From Tachypleus tridentatus (lineage: Eukaryota; Arthropoda; Merostomata; Xiphosura; Limulidae), in contig NC_134834.1 of the NCBI RefSeq assembly GCF_004210375.1, forward strand, positions 149,081,009 to 149,145,008: a DNA stretch of 64,000 nt. The letters are read 5' to 3'. The position numbers were made by a program, and so were the translations under genes. A model generated the notes under the pieces. That model ran no database searches. It saw only the letters and a list, made by a program, of their open reading frames with translations, and was not told the DNA's origin. Shown piece by piece: positions 44,401 to 59,400 of the stretch. Positions within the stretch are counted from its first letter, which is position 1, and every line of letters begins with the position of its first letter.

Positions 44401-47400
44401 AAATTACAAGTTTTTTTTTTCATGTAACAAATGTTTCTTGGTTTAATGTTGGGAGTATACACCAAAATATGGAGATTGAGCAATCTATGCCTCATAATAA
44501 ATCATTGTACTGTTTTTATAAAACCATTGTGCTATTTCAAAGTGTAAAAATATTTATAAACATGATAAAAATTTCTACTTCAAAATATATTTACCTCTTT
44601 TCATCAAAGAATTTCCCTTACGACGTGGGTTGAAAGCACAGCCATCTTCCTTCATCAAATGAGCCTGCCAACCTGCTTCACCAGGTGATATGTTCTGATG
44701 ACATAGAGGACAACGACTTGCTATTTTTTCTGGCTTGGCAGCTGCAAATACATAAAATCATAGTTGCAATACTTAAGCATTTATCTACTTGTCAGACAAT
44801 TACTACATGACAAAACAAACTCAATCTAAGAAGACAAATGCTTAAAAAATGTTATATATCCAAACAATAGTGAAACATTTTTGTGACAGGAATTAGAAAG
44901 TGTTTTGCTACTTTTAAAACTAAAAATATGAATATTGTTGTGGGCAATGTTTGTTTTTCTCAGCACTCTTTCAACAAAGTTTAAAATAACCAGAGGAAAG
45001 GCAGCTAGTCATCACCACCCACTGCCAACTCTTTGACCACTCTTTAATCAACAAATAGTAGGATCAACAGTCACATTATAATGCCTCCATGACTAAAAGG
45101 GTGAGCATGTTTTGTGTGATAGGGATTCAGACCCGCGACCTTTGGATTACAAGTTGAATGCCCTAACCACCTGACCACATAAGGCCCGAGGAAAAGTATC
45201 TCAGTTCAATATATTGTACACATTTAATTATCCCTTTGTGTACGGTATAAGTTTTCCGTTTTGCTAAGAAATTAATCCTGACACAGTGATTTTTGTGTGA
45301 TTTTTTATCTGCATTCTTTAAGTTACTTGTCTGTATTGTCCTTTCAGGGGATGATGAGCATGTGGCTTAACATCTGAAATTTTTTGAAGTAATGAAACTT
45401 ATGTGAAAGTCAAGTGTGAAGATTGCTGACATCAGTGGTCATTGAGTCAACCAATTAGTTCAGTACTTTATGTTTTGTGTTATCATGAAGTTTATAGGTA
45501 TAAAGAGTACTGCACACAAAAAAGTTAGTAAGCGACTGCTAAGTGTTATTTATGAAGTCAGGCCTACTAGTATCAGTTATGTGGAACTTTTAGAAGTTGT
45601 ACTTGTTCTTATAGTACTGTAGTCAGAAAAATAAAATGCTTACATTATCATTAATTGTTTAAGTGTAGTTTTTCCTTTTCTTACTAAACAATCCAAGAAA
45701 AACCTGCCCAACAATAGAATAGTTGTTACAACTCTTTCTAGTAGTTGAAATTATATTTTTAAAGTTAACTGGCCATTATTTTTAAACAATCTGTACATAT
45801 ATAAAATTCAAATCATTAGTGCATCAGAGCTAACACCATAAACAAGAAATATGTTTTCTGTTTAAATATTTTCTAATTTATATGGCTTCAATATGTAATA
45901 TTATTACATACCGACTAGGCTTAGGTAACTCTATCTGAAATGAGACTTATAAACTTCAGTTGATAATTGCAGAAAAAAATACTGATACATTTGTGACTGA
46001 CTCCATATTCAACTTTTAGTACTTATATTAACTTGCATTATTTCAGTGGTCTCTTGACAACTGAAATACCTAATATAAAAAAATGCTACTAAAGTATAGC
46101 AAAATGTCACTTTTTTGTCACTCTTAAGGTAAAATGATGACAAATTCTGTTGATGTTAAGAGTTTATAATTGAGAGTGTAGCAGCTTAATAAATGTGAAA
46201 ATTTAAAATGGGTGTTCTTACCATTGTTAATAACCCAAACACCTGAATACCTATGCCTGTTAGGTGCCTGGAGAATCAAATACTTCCATCACACACCAAG
46301 TCTTTTGATTCATAAGCTGCTCTTGGTGTAATTACACTAAGACAAACTATACAACCGAATATTATGTACACCAGTGACTTTAATAACAGAACATTATGCA
46401 CACGTTCTATTCCTATTTATGTCAAATGTATTTGCCAAAACTGGTGTTGAATTCATCTATCAATATGAGTTTGTCACTTGCTAAAGTGTGTTTGGTGATG
46501 ACATTTAAGTCAAAGTAGATGATAGTGACATGGCATGAGGGATTCACAGGGAATTATAGTTTCATAAGACATTCATTTATAACTGTTGGAAGATCTGGTA
46601 GTTGTTTCAGAAGAAGTAACTTTATTGTAAATCAAACTCCATGAACTCTGTCCCTGTATGATGCTTTTTACTTTCCAGAAGGATAAGTAATCATCTCAAA
46701 GTTTGCTGACAAAGCCTCCTCTAACCAGTCAGGTCTCATTAACTGTTGCGATATCAATGCTGTAATAATCCAGCTCTCCTTTCAGATCTTAATTCATTTC
46801 TCTGTCCATTATTGTTTGGACATTCCATGTTCCCAGCATGAGGTTTCTTTTTCTTACAGATTTTTACCATTAAGTGGATGGTTCACCACCTGTGGTAAGC
46901 TGGCCAGACATTGTAGGGCAGGTGATGCTTGGGGCACCTTTTCTAGCCACTTCCTTTAAAAAAAATGAACGGTGATCAGGGTTGTTTAGTTGCCTGGGAT
47001 GCTAGTGAATTCCTTTGCTTTCTTGGAATTCAGAGTTTAATGACCAATGTCCATCCCAGGGCCATCTACATGCAGGATTGTGACTGGAACTTCCAGTGGT
47101 CTCCTCTATCTATCGTTTGTCATGACCCCATTGCTGAAGGGTATTAAATGATTGAAAAGTAAAAGCAGAGAGATGAATTACACAATAAACACCAAGGCAC
47201 AAGAGTTTTTATAGTGGAAAAGTCATTGTACAAGGGCATTCCAATCTACTCAACTGCAAAAGCCTGAATCCAATGGCACATTGAGTTGTTATGGATGGAG
47301 ACTTTCTTGGCTTTAGTGGATAGCCACGATATCTGTAGTGCTTTCTCCAGCTTTCATTGCTCCACATTGTGCTACAGCACCTCCTTCATAGCCATTGAAT

Positions 47401-50400
47401 CAAGGCTGGTTTTATCCATCCAGTCTGCCAGCACAGTCTCCAAGTTTTAGGAATAGGCAAATCCCCACTTTACTGAGAGTAGGAGACCAATTGATTACCC
47501 TCGCTTAATTTAGACCACCTGTTTGTTTACCAGGGTGTGACTGCTGCCATGTGCAAACAATTATTTGGAGCCACAGGTGTGAGCTGGTTGCAAGTGGAAA
47601 CCAATGCAAATGAACTACTCCAATAAGGGCATGACTTATTCTCCATCTCTGATGCTACTATTCTCTGACACCCCATACATGATATAAATAGCTAAATTAC
47701 ATATTGATCTAATTACAGTTAATACTGTAAATTATAGAAACACAAATAAACATACATCTTATTAAGCAGGAGGCAAATTCCAGTTAGAAGCCCAAATCCT
47801 ATATAACAGATGCACAGCCTGTATGTATATGATTTCCAGTGTATCCAGTCAAATGCTACTTCTTTTAATCCATTAGTATATTATGGCACCCTTGCTAAAG
47901 TAAGTCTGCCCAATGAAAAGACCCGTAAAGGGCGATTATGCAGAAAACAAACCAGATGCAGCCAGTTCTTGATAGTTGAAAGATTACTTATGATAAGTTA
48001 GTACAGAATTTGTGGAAAGCCAGAGATATGAATATACACTGATCATTTTGTTCATCGAGTAACGTTTCTTTGCTCTAGTTCAGAATGGTCCTCTAATAGA
48101 TCATCACTTTTCAAGTTTTCTTTACCTTATATTGTTTACAGCCAACTAAGTAAGTACATTTTATGTTGTACAACTGAGTGTTGGAAAATTTTGGTTAAGA
48201 ACCTGGAAAGTTTTATTTGTGATGCAACAGATAAATGTGTTCTTGCAAACAATGTTGCAACATGTTAGGCAGTTTATGTAGTTATACTATTGGATTAGTT
48301 TGGTTTGGTTTTTGGAATTTCGCACAAAGCTACTCGAGGGCTATCTGTGCTAGCCGTCCCTAATTTAGCAGTGTAAGACTAGAGGGAAAGCAGCTAGTCA
48401 TCACCACCCACCGCCAACTCTTGGGCTACTCTTTTATCAACGAATAGTGGGATTGACCATCACATTATAACGCCCCCACGGCTGGGAGGGCGAGCATGTT
48501 TGGCACGACGAGGGCGCGAACCCGCGACCCTCGGATTACGAGTCGCACGCCTTACGCGCTTGGCCATGCCAGTCCCTATTGGATTAGAATGCCATTGCTA
48601 CAATACTGTTGGTAGACTCAAACCTCTGCCAGACCTGGTAACATTACAAACATCATACCACAGGCTAGCAATTCTAATCTGAGTACTGGCATGGACAGCC
48701 AGTAAGGAAGATCAAACAGAAAATAAATGATAATAAAACAAAAAAACCTAATTTATATAATAAGCAAACATCCAATTTCCACCAATATTATTACAAAATA
48801 ATAACCATAAAACCCTACTAGATAGTTTACTAATAACTGAGCATCCATTTTCCACCCTTATCAAAATATAATCCAGCCAAGTGGGGCTCAACTGATTCAA
48901 AATAGCCTTTTCAGGCTTCGCATGGTAAATATGCAACAAACCAAATAATACAAGTCAATATTTGAAACCAGTATTTTTAATATTTAGGTAAATTCTAGTG
49001 TTCTCTCAAATATCGCTCACTGATAATAATTGTAACCACACATTTAATAATTGGTAAGTCAATAATACTCATTTTTAAAGTTTAAAAATGTTAATAATTT
49101 CCAGATTTTATACATCCATTGAATATTAATTTATCTGTTAGTAATTGAAAATTATCTAAAGAAGAAAATATTAGTATGCATTAGAAACAGTTATCTATAT
49201 CTTTTAATAAGAAATAACTATTCCCTTTAACATGGCCAGGTGTGTTAAGGCGTTCAACTTGTAATCTGAGGGTTGCGGATTCGAATACCCGTCACACCAA
49301 ACAGGCTCACCCTTTCAGCCATGAGGGCGTTATAATGTTCGGACAATCCCACTATTCATTGGTAAAAGAGTAGCCCAAGAGATGGAGGTGGGTGGTGATG
49401 ACCAGCTGCCTTCCCTCTATTCTTACACTGCTAAATTAGGGACAGCTAGTGCAGATAGCCCTCATGTAGCTTTGTGCGAAATTCCAAAAACAAACAAAAC
49501 AAACAAACAAATCCTTTAATAAAGTATATATAATACTAATCTTTCATCAAAAATAACATCCAAGTCTACATAACATCTAATAAAATTATATTTATTTGTT
49601 TGTATCGATGATTTCAATAACACAATAAACTAATTACGATGTTGTAATTAAATAGGATAAGTTATGTAGATGTATATAGTCAATGTTATGTTATACATAT
49701 ATATATATATATAAATCAAACATGATAATCATGTGTATCATTAGTAGATGTATCTATAGTTTTACGAGGATTCTTATGTTACTGATGATATAAATCAGGA
49801 ATGGACAAAATGTTAGTTTTGTTCCAGTGACTAACAAGGTAGATATGTTTTTTTGTCTAAAAAGGTAATTTTATATTAGCCAGAGATAAATGGATAATTG
49901 TTAAAGATATACTTTTTCCACAGTACGATCGGTTACACTATGTAACACAAATTTTGTTCCTGAATACTATGTGTTATTTCTTAATTGCTTATATTGTAAA
50001 AGTACAGAAAATGGCCATTATTCCCTTCAAACTTTGCTTTTGTGACCTGGATAATGAAATTTAGAAATTAACCTATTTTCTATGTATAAACGGGCAAATT
50101 TGTACATTTTCATTTACATAAGGTCTGAATAAAACATATGAATGAAGATTTACATGTATTTATACTACAATTATAGAAAAATGTTTGGAAGTGAATAGTT
50201 TTTTGAGATGGCTGCTTTCTCTCTGGTGGAGTGGGTACAGGGAGCTTAAGGCAGTGTGGCACTGGAGTGGTGAATGATGGAAGGTCCGGATACATTATAG
50301 CAGACGCATTATTGCTAGCCGCCTTTTGGAAGGGTCCACCATGCCGACGTAGTAATTGCTTGAGTGGTCAGTGGGTTCACGCCAAATTTTTGAAATAAGG

Positions 50401-53400
50401 AACTTCATGGTAGAAAATTGAGTTCATTCTTTCTCTCTCCAAATAAATTAGAAAGAATGTTTGATACAATTGAAAAAGTATTGAGTGAAGAGAACCATTG
50501 ACACCTGAACTGGTGAACGAAGTATTTACACGATATCAGATGGTCAGGTGCCAATCGCACTTTTCGGTACTTGTGTCAAGACATCCGTGAACATTATTCC
50601 AAGATCTAAATAAAAGGAAAGAAGAAGACGCGAATTTTGAATCAACGAATGGGCCTTCCACAAGTGAATCTGGATGGTTATGGTTGTCCTCCATACAGAC
50701 AATTGGACTTTTCAAAAAGAATTCTCTGTGTATAACATTGGCACCTTCGTAAACATTGTGTCAAATGGAAGGCATGTGACATTTAATTTTGGATCATCCA
50801 TCGCGAAAGGACGACATTCTTATACTTCCAAACATAATTCTGAATAAGATTATTAATGAAAGTGTATTTAGAATATTTACACATAACAATGTAAAATCAT
50901 TATATTTGGCTTATATATGCTACATCACATGTATACTAAATTTATCGTACGATTATATTATACACACATATATATATACATTATAATTATTTAATTATAT
51001 GTTATTAATTAGTATATTATTTATTATATATAATCAGTTTAGAATATTATGTTAACGTGAGGATTGTTTAAGCAAATCAGTAAATAATGTTTATTGTAAA
51101 CATTGATTAACAAAAAGAGCAAGAAATTAAAGAAAATTTAGATTTTTAAGGGTGGTATACACACATGGAGAAATGGCATAAAAAGGATTGTTTGTTTTGG
51201 AATTTCGCAGAAAGCTATAATGAGGGCTATCTGCGTTAGCCGTTCCTAATTTAGCAATCTAAGACTAGAAGGAAGGCAGCTAGTCATTACCACCCACTGG
51301 CAACTTTTACCAACGAATAGTGGGGCTGACCGTCACTGTATATTTCCCTCACGGCTGAAATGGCGAGAATGTTTGGTGTGATAGAGATTTGGACCTGCGC
51401 CTCTCAGATTGAGAGTCGAGCGCCTTAACCACCTGGACACTCTGGGTGTGCATAAGAAAGATGCCTGTATTGCGAATTTAAGTTAAACAATGGATAAAGC
51501 ACAGTTAGCTAGTAGTTAGTGTTGAGAATTATGAGTTAAAGAGTGATAATAATAGAACCAACGCTCAGTAACTCAATAAGAACGCTGACAAAAAAACGCT
51601 AGTCACGAGTTTAATAGTGATACGTTACTATAGCATCTAAAATTGGCACTTTGATGTAAAATTCATCTCTATAGATTGGAGCAATGGTACAAGTGAGAAA
51701 GCAGTCTGCTCACTCACCATTATAGAAATCAGTTACTTGGGAGTTTTGAATAATGTTTTGGGAAAGCCCGATGAGTTTCAGAAATTAACAAATTCTGGAG
51801 TCGTTCTGCCTCCAGGTCGAAATTCGAGTTCAAGAATGATGAAGATTTTCAATTTTCAATGGAACATCTCAACTTTCTTGAAAGTAAGACTGCTGTTTCT
51901 CCTGTTCAGTCAGTGTAGTTTAGAATAGAATAGCGAAGTACAAATATAAAGGAAGTTAGTATCCATAATGTGGTTAAACATATTATATATGAAAAATGTT
52001 CAACTCAAAAATTAAATATTAGCAAATAATTATAGTTATTGAAGAATGTGTGTTATTGTAATAACTTAAATAAACTTGATGTACTTTATTGAACCTCAGT
52101 TTCAGAATCAGTTTCTTTAGACTAACCATACATTTCCTCGATTTAGTAATTTGTGAGCTCCACTTGCCACCGCATTCCGCAATTAAATTAATTTGGTGTA
52201 ATTGGCAGTAAAATCCAACGACTAGTCTAAGGGCCTGTCAATATATGTTACCAAGGTAACCCACGGAGAACTTTGCTTTGTGTTACCTTGTGCAAAGATG
52301 TCGACAGCAGTGTCCTTCAATTGTTGTTTAGATCTATTCCCAAGATACCTGGTGTGGATATTAAAATTCTAATTAAAATGGAGTACAAAACATCCCCGTT
52401 GAGCCAAAAATGCTTGGCCTTTCAGCTGTGGGGGCATTATAATGTGATGGTCAATCCCACTATTCGTTGGTAAAGAGTAGCCCAAGAGTTGGCAGTGGGT
52501 GGTGAAGACTAGCTGCCTTCCCTCTAGTTTTACACTACTAAATTAGGGATGGCTAGCACAGATATCCCTCAAATAGCTTTGTGCAAAATTCCAATAACAA
52601 ACAGAAAGGTAGAAAATGGCCCCCTTTCAGCTGTTCATTAAATAAAATATAATTTACTTTTAAGATTCCATAAGATTCTTTTCTGATTCCATAACAAATA
52701 ATATACTGTAGTTTAATATTCTTTAATGTCAATATCCTTCCATAAACTTTGTTTACAGCTGATGTATTTGTTTAATGCTCAGAGAAAACATAGGAGGCTC
52801 CCTATTGGTACAGTAATTTGTGTGTCATAAGTGAACAAACACACAGACTATTGACTACTTACACAGTTATCTATAAAACTGTATACAAATTCATTGAAGG
52901 AAACACTTGATATTCAAAACCTTTTCAAAATGTAAAGTTTCTTCAAAGACACTGAACCATCACTTAAAATAGTTAACTAAGAAAGAAATTATACCTATAC
53001 ACTTTTTCAACCTCGTGTGCACTTGGTAACCTTTAAGAGGGATTGCCTCCTTGCATCTCAGGCACTGTTTGTACTGGTCTTGAGAGTCACACTCAACTAG
53101 CAAGTGTTCTGTATAGCCAGCTATCTCGACAACCTTAAAAAACATGAGAAAAGGTATACATGGATATAAGTTGCTTGTATCACTGGAATTTATAACTTCA
53201 GCAGTACAAATAGCCACATCATATTCTTGGTAGAAATGAAAAGTTGGTCTATTTAAAACAAAACTAAACAGTATTTATTTAAAACAATTATGAAATGGAA
53301 CTTTAGTTGCTTTGTTTATAAAATACAAAAAAATAGAAAACTATTATCACCTTATTTCAGTGTTGTTTTTATGTATGAGTTTTAAAACTTACAAGTACCA

Positions 53401-56400
53401 AGTTGGTAAGACATAATAACATTTTTAGGGTCTCTTTCAGAGATAATACCATCCTTGTCAACCAGTTTATGGATGATAACTACCTACATATCTCAACACA
53501 GGGATGACTGACAGACATAACACCTTCTTATATACATCTTCCTATAGATCTCAGTGTAGGCACTGTACCTTGTTATTGATACAGACATAGGTATGGCCCC
53601 TTCCTACGTATGTCAGCATAAGGACGACACATAACATATTTCTATGTACATTAACATAAGTATGGCCCCTTTCCATGTACATTAACATAGGGATGACACT
53701 TCCTATCTTTATCAACAAAGCAATGACTTCATTTGAGCATCAATGCAGAAATGATACCTTCCATCAATGTATAGGTGACAGTGATGACACATTCCCATTA
53801 ACATCAACATAGGAAGAAAAATTAACCCTCACAATTATTTTTCCAAATATAATGGGCATAAACTCGGTATAAATCAGAAAATAAATCTTAAATGTCATTG
53901 CATCAGGTGAATTTAGTGGCAAGACACTGGATTTTTCTGTTATGCCAAATGGAAAAAAAATAACATTATTATTTATAATTAAATGTAAAGGAAAATGTAC
54001 CTTAAATAAGAGTTCTTGAAAAGAATGATAGTAAATTTTTCCTCCTAATTTTAATCTCTAACATTATGGGCTCATTTTTACTTCCTATGTAACTTTGTCG
54101 GCAAATATATAAACCATCTAAAAAAGGTGCACAGTAATGTTATTACAATGTTTCAGATTTTTAAACCTACACTATTGGTTCTTCTTTACTCATGACCTGT
54201 CTCAAACAACAGGTCCCCATTGAGAGCTTTAATTAAAGAAAAGAAATAAATTCCAAGTTGCACAAATCTTTATTTTCCATTTTTCAGAGAAAATGGAGAA
54301 ACTAGAAAAATGGGTACTTTCTAACCACTAAATTGAGTTTCTAATCTTCTGACAGAAAAAAAAAAATGAAAATGTTCACCATATTTTCAATTTTTTGAGC
54401 TAAGGGAACAACTGAACTAATAAATAACAAATGAAATATGAATTGATCTCTCTAGTCAGGAAAATCAATTTTAATCCAAGTATTGTGAATGTTAAAACAC
54501 AAGTTTTTGACAAGTTATGTACAAGTCCTTTTTATTACAAGTATTAGATTATTTTTATATATTATACATTCTCACCTGTTTGCAGTTTTGACAGAGCATC
54601 AACATTGGGCAGTCTTTGTAATAATGAAGATCTAATTGCTCAGGATTAAAAGAATCATTTTTTTCTTCACAAAACATGCAGATCCTAATGAAAAGTAAAA
54701 TTATTATTATCGTCTCCATAAAGATATCCACGAATGAACAAGTTATGTCAATATGTAATTTTCCTTTAAACTAAAGCATAAACTTAAGATAGTGTATTCA
54801 ATACACTGTTGCAGTTGTCAGGTAGTGAGTCGATATTATACAAAAATAGTTCATTAATACAGGGTATTCTAAAGGCAAAAAAAAATCCCAATGTTAAGAA
54901 ATGTAATATCTCAGCCGGTCATGGTATCTTCATGACTCAATCCTATAGGTGTGAGTCATTCCTTAAACCCACTCTTTTTCTGGTTTGATTTCTTTTGCAT
55001 TTTGCACAAAGCAATATGAGGGATACATGCACTAGCTGTCCCTAACTGAGCAATAAAACACAAGAGATACAATAAATAAGTAAAAGGACAAACTTAATCA
55101 ATTGTGCCTATTTCATTTTTAGTCAGAAGTCTTTGTATGATCAAAAACTGATAATTCAAAAAAGGAAAAAAATCGCCAGAAAAAGTGGGGGTGGGAGGTG
55201 GCTGCAAAAAACGTTTTGTTTGAAATGCAAGCAGAGTTACCTGATGGCTATCTGCAGTAGCTGTCCATAATTTAGCAGTCAAACACTATAGGGAAGACAG
55301 GTAGGAAACAGTATTTGCTTCCAAGTCTTGGGTACTCTTTTACCAACAAGTCGTGGGATTGACCATTACTTTACAATGACCCCACAGCTAAAGGAATAAG
55401 TACATTTGGTGGGATCGATTTGAACTCATGACCCTCGGAGTGCATATTTTTTCTGTGTATATTTCATTCTGATATTTATAATACAACTGTCATAAAAAGA
55501 TAGTTTAGTAGCACCTACAAATTATGCATTTTCATCATCTATTATTAATTACCTTATTTCATTATAATGCTCAGCAGTTCCACACTTTAATAAAAAATTA
55601 TTTTTCTATTGTATTTTACAACATAAACACTACAATAAAAAAGCTTCTGCCAAAATAACAGCAAATAGAAAAGCTTTAAGTATTCTTAATTGTGTTGCAT
55701 TTTAAAAAAATAAGCTCTAACTGACATTATTTAGTTAGTATTTGATCCCCACGAGATTCAGTGAAATATGATTTATTAACAGAATAAACGGTTTTAATAA
55801 TTTTATAGTATGGTTTGTTTTGAAATTTTATGCAAAGCTACACGAGGGCTATCTGTAATAATACTGAAGTATGTGATTTTAATCTTGGTACTCGTATACA
55901 ATCATAAAAATTTTGTTCACTAAATTTGGTACCAACTTATTCATAATAGATATTTTTCCTGCAGTTGTTATAAAAGGCAACTCACAAAATTGTCTCCCAT
56001 TTCTGACAGTCACTTCATGAGCTGCATTTGAAAAGCTGTGTACCAAAGTAAGCCTCAACATTCACTCTTGAAATGCAGGGAGAACAGACATGAATAATGT
56101 TTGTGTCCAATTTTGTTTCACAAACAGGTTATTCTACAATAAATTATTAGGAATTAATCATACTATAATTTATATTTCAAAATGTGATGTAAAGAATAAA
56201 ACTGTAGATTTACTGTATGTTATTATTGAACGGTTCTTAGCATGACTGAAATACTCAACAATTACCTTCTGCCGTGGATGATATAAGTTGCTCAGAGACA
56301 TGGTTCCCAGTGAAATCAGAAGTGTAACACAATTAACTTTTTTAAAGTCCGTGAAATAATTTGAACTGGTAGATTAACTTAAAACCTTCCTGTCACTGGA

Positions 56401-59400
56401 TACTTTTGCTTACTGGATTTTGCTTTCTTGACACAAATATATCAATTTATTATGACCCTATACCTATATATTTATCATTTTAATATCACATTATTAATAA
56501 CTCATACTTAAAACTTTATTCTTCACACTAGTTGTAGTTGATTATCAAATTATATTATAAAAAGATCTGTTATATTTAGTTATAATTTGTGATTCAGGAT
56601 TAAGTGTATTTACGAAAAACTGTAGTAATTTTTAAATAAACAGTTATTTCAATCCTGTAATTTTGTTAATAACAATTAAGTTTTTCTTTTTGACAAGTAT
56701 CTTAACATGTTAATTCATTCAAATTCTTTTTTCAGATTTGTGTCATTTTATACTTATCCAAAATAAAAACAACATCCAAGTACAAAACTTGGAATAACTT
56801 AGCCCATTCTATATTACATCTTGTATGGTACACTCTTTTTAAAAATTCTTTTAGCATCTATACACATCACCTTATGATTAGAAAAATTAACCTTTGAACT
56901 TGAATATTTTGGAAAAAGAATAAAGGGTTTGAATTACCAAAGTAATAGATTCTGGAGTATCATCTAAAGATATCATTGTTGTTTTATAATATTTTATGGT
57001 TCACATTGTCTATTGCTATTTTTTTAACATATTGTTTATTTCTAACCAAAACCATGGAAATTCTTGGCACATTTGATGATAAAAAGTCACCTTGTATACA
57101 CCTATAATGTGTACAAACTTCTTCTATCAAAATAACAGCTTTTTTGTTGAAACAAATGTTACAATGGAAAACAGAAATTCACTGTGTAAGTGAAGAGCTG
57201 GAACCAAAATTATTTACAAAATTATATTCCCATTAAATAGACATAACATAACATGTTTTCCTTTATTGTAAAACAGTAAATTCACAAATATTGATCAAGT
57301 CCATTGAGCCATTACAAGCATACAAAAAAAAAAGTTTGTCCTTCTATGAGTACAAGTTTTTTTGCTTTAAAACTATTCTGAATTTTAACACTGTTTACTG
57401 AGATGGTCACACAGAAATAATATCAGATGAGAACATAAACATGGTACTATCTTCTAACAATTTCACTGTAAGATTGTTTAATAATATTGTGTATTCACTC
57501 ATGTCTCATGAAATAACTGAGACTGGCATATTTGAAGTACCATAAAATGCTTATCAACATTTCATGTTGTTTTTGTTTTTAAAATATCAATAATTACCAT
57601 AAACAAGGCAAGTCAAGTAAAGTTGATTTCTTCTAGCACATACCAGTACCATATGCTAGCTCCTTGCTAGCTTTTGTCCCATATAGTTAAGACACTGCAT
57701 AGGGTGCCCTGACAGTTATTTCAGTCCCTAAATTTGATTAGTATGTTCATTCAAACAAGACCCTTAGAATATGCCCTTGGTACTAATATATGGGAATTCT
57801 AAAGAATGATAAGTATTCTTACCCTGGCTCATTCAGTTGTCAACATGGATCAGTGAAACATCACCACAGTGTTGAAATTTACATGAGGTAATGGCAAGGA
57901 AAAATTAGCCAAAGGAGTCTAGATATTTTATGTAGGCCAACATTCACACAGGAACGTTTTACAATTAACAGAAAAATGTACATGAGAACTAAAATATTGA
58001 ATGCATACACTTGAAACAATTATTATTGAAATTCTTTATACTTAAATTGGCATGCAGTTGTTTGCCACAAATTAAAAATAACTTTTCTTTAAGATTAGAT
58101 ACACTGCCATATATGCACTGACAAATACATTTCCACCCTCTCGTTCACCTTCAAGTATAATATGCACTACATTACCAAAAGTTATTGCAAAGCTATACGA
58201 GGGCTATCTCCATTAGTTATCTCTAATTCTGCAGCGACTATGGATCAATGAAACATTACCATAGTGTTGAAATTTACATCAGATAATGGCAGGGAAGAAT
58301 TAGCCCCATAAAATGGAAAGAATGATAAAATATTCTCTTGTCCTAACACTTTCCCACAGCACAGTATGTATATGTAAAGGGCTACGATATATTACTTTTG
58401 AAGATTCATCCCATTATCTGTTGCATGACCAAACTAATCTTTTTAAAGAAAACTAATTTAAGCCTACTTTTCTAAATCAAGTTCTGTAATGTTATCTTCA
58501 TCCCACGAATCTGACCGTAGATGTAACAGAGACTGGTTGGCTCGTGAAACAGAGCGTGAATTGTGTCCACTCATAAAAGACACTCGACCCATGTCTAATG
58601 AAGAGGATCGTCTTCTCTGAGGACGTCTCTTGGGGCTCGTTTGAAGACTTGATGCTCTGCTGGGGCCCTTTTGTAACAATAAAATAATGAATAATAAACA
58701 ACTGCCATAAAATTTTACAAATAATGCCACATTAAAATAAGTCTCTTCTGTCATTACAAAAATCATATTTACAGAATATGAATAGATATAAATTTAAATT
58801 TATTATTATTTATAAAATTCAGATACTTTAATATATTTGTATTTTCAATGTGGTCTGGTAAAAGATTTCAGAACTGATAGAGCAGAATAATTCTGCAACA
58901 ATATCTAACTTAGGCTAATGTGACTTACAAGCTCGTGAAAAACCACAGAAAAGACATTACCAGGTCCAGATGATTTTGATATATATCATATTATCATAAA
59001 GTATACATAGTTCTTCTTACCCCACCAAAACCTCCTATCATGTTAAGCCTACTCTTCAACTTTCGAATCTCTTCCTCTCTGTCTGAAGACTCTCTGTCTC
59101 CCTTTATGAATATTTAAAAACATACTAAGAGAAATGTATACAATCTGAAACAAAGCATTAAATATTTCAAAACAGTAATTTATGTTGAAAAATGTCTTCT
59201 TAACAAAATAAATAAAAGTTTTAATATATGTTGTGTTTCAGCACTACCGTCATTGCCATGTAATAAAAATGTGGTTGGAATTTTCCTCTCATATTAAGAG
59301 TTCCATAGCAACAATAGATGAAACTGAGAATAAGTGAGACCAATGTAATTAGTAGCAAAATTTTATTTAAAGTAACTACATGCTTAGACATAGTAAATGT

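Larger units (their letters stand above)
52311..54761 (-). repeat. inverted-repeat arm B (original CEP104 exon block)
   Basis: Pairs with 41,825-44,267. Contains the functional zinc-finger 1 and 2 exons in gene order, a SINE at 52,394-52,606 and a degenerate repeat tract at about 53,430-53,800. Position and orientation within the gene make this the original copy. Confidence 0.93.
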
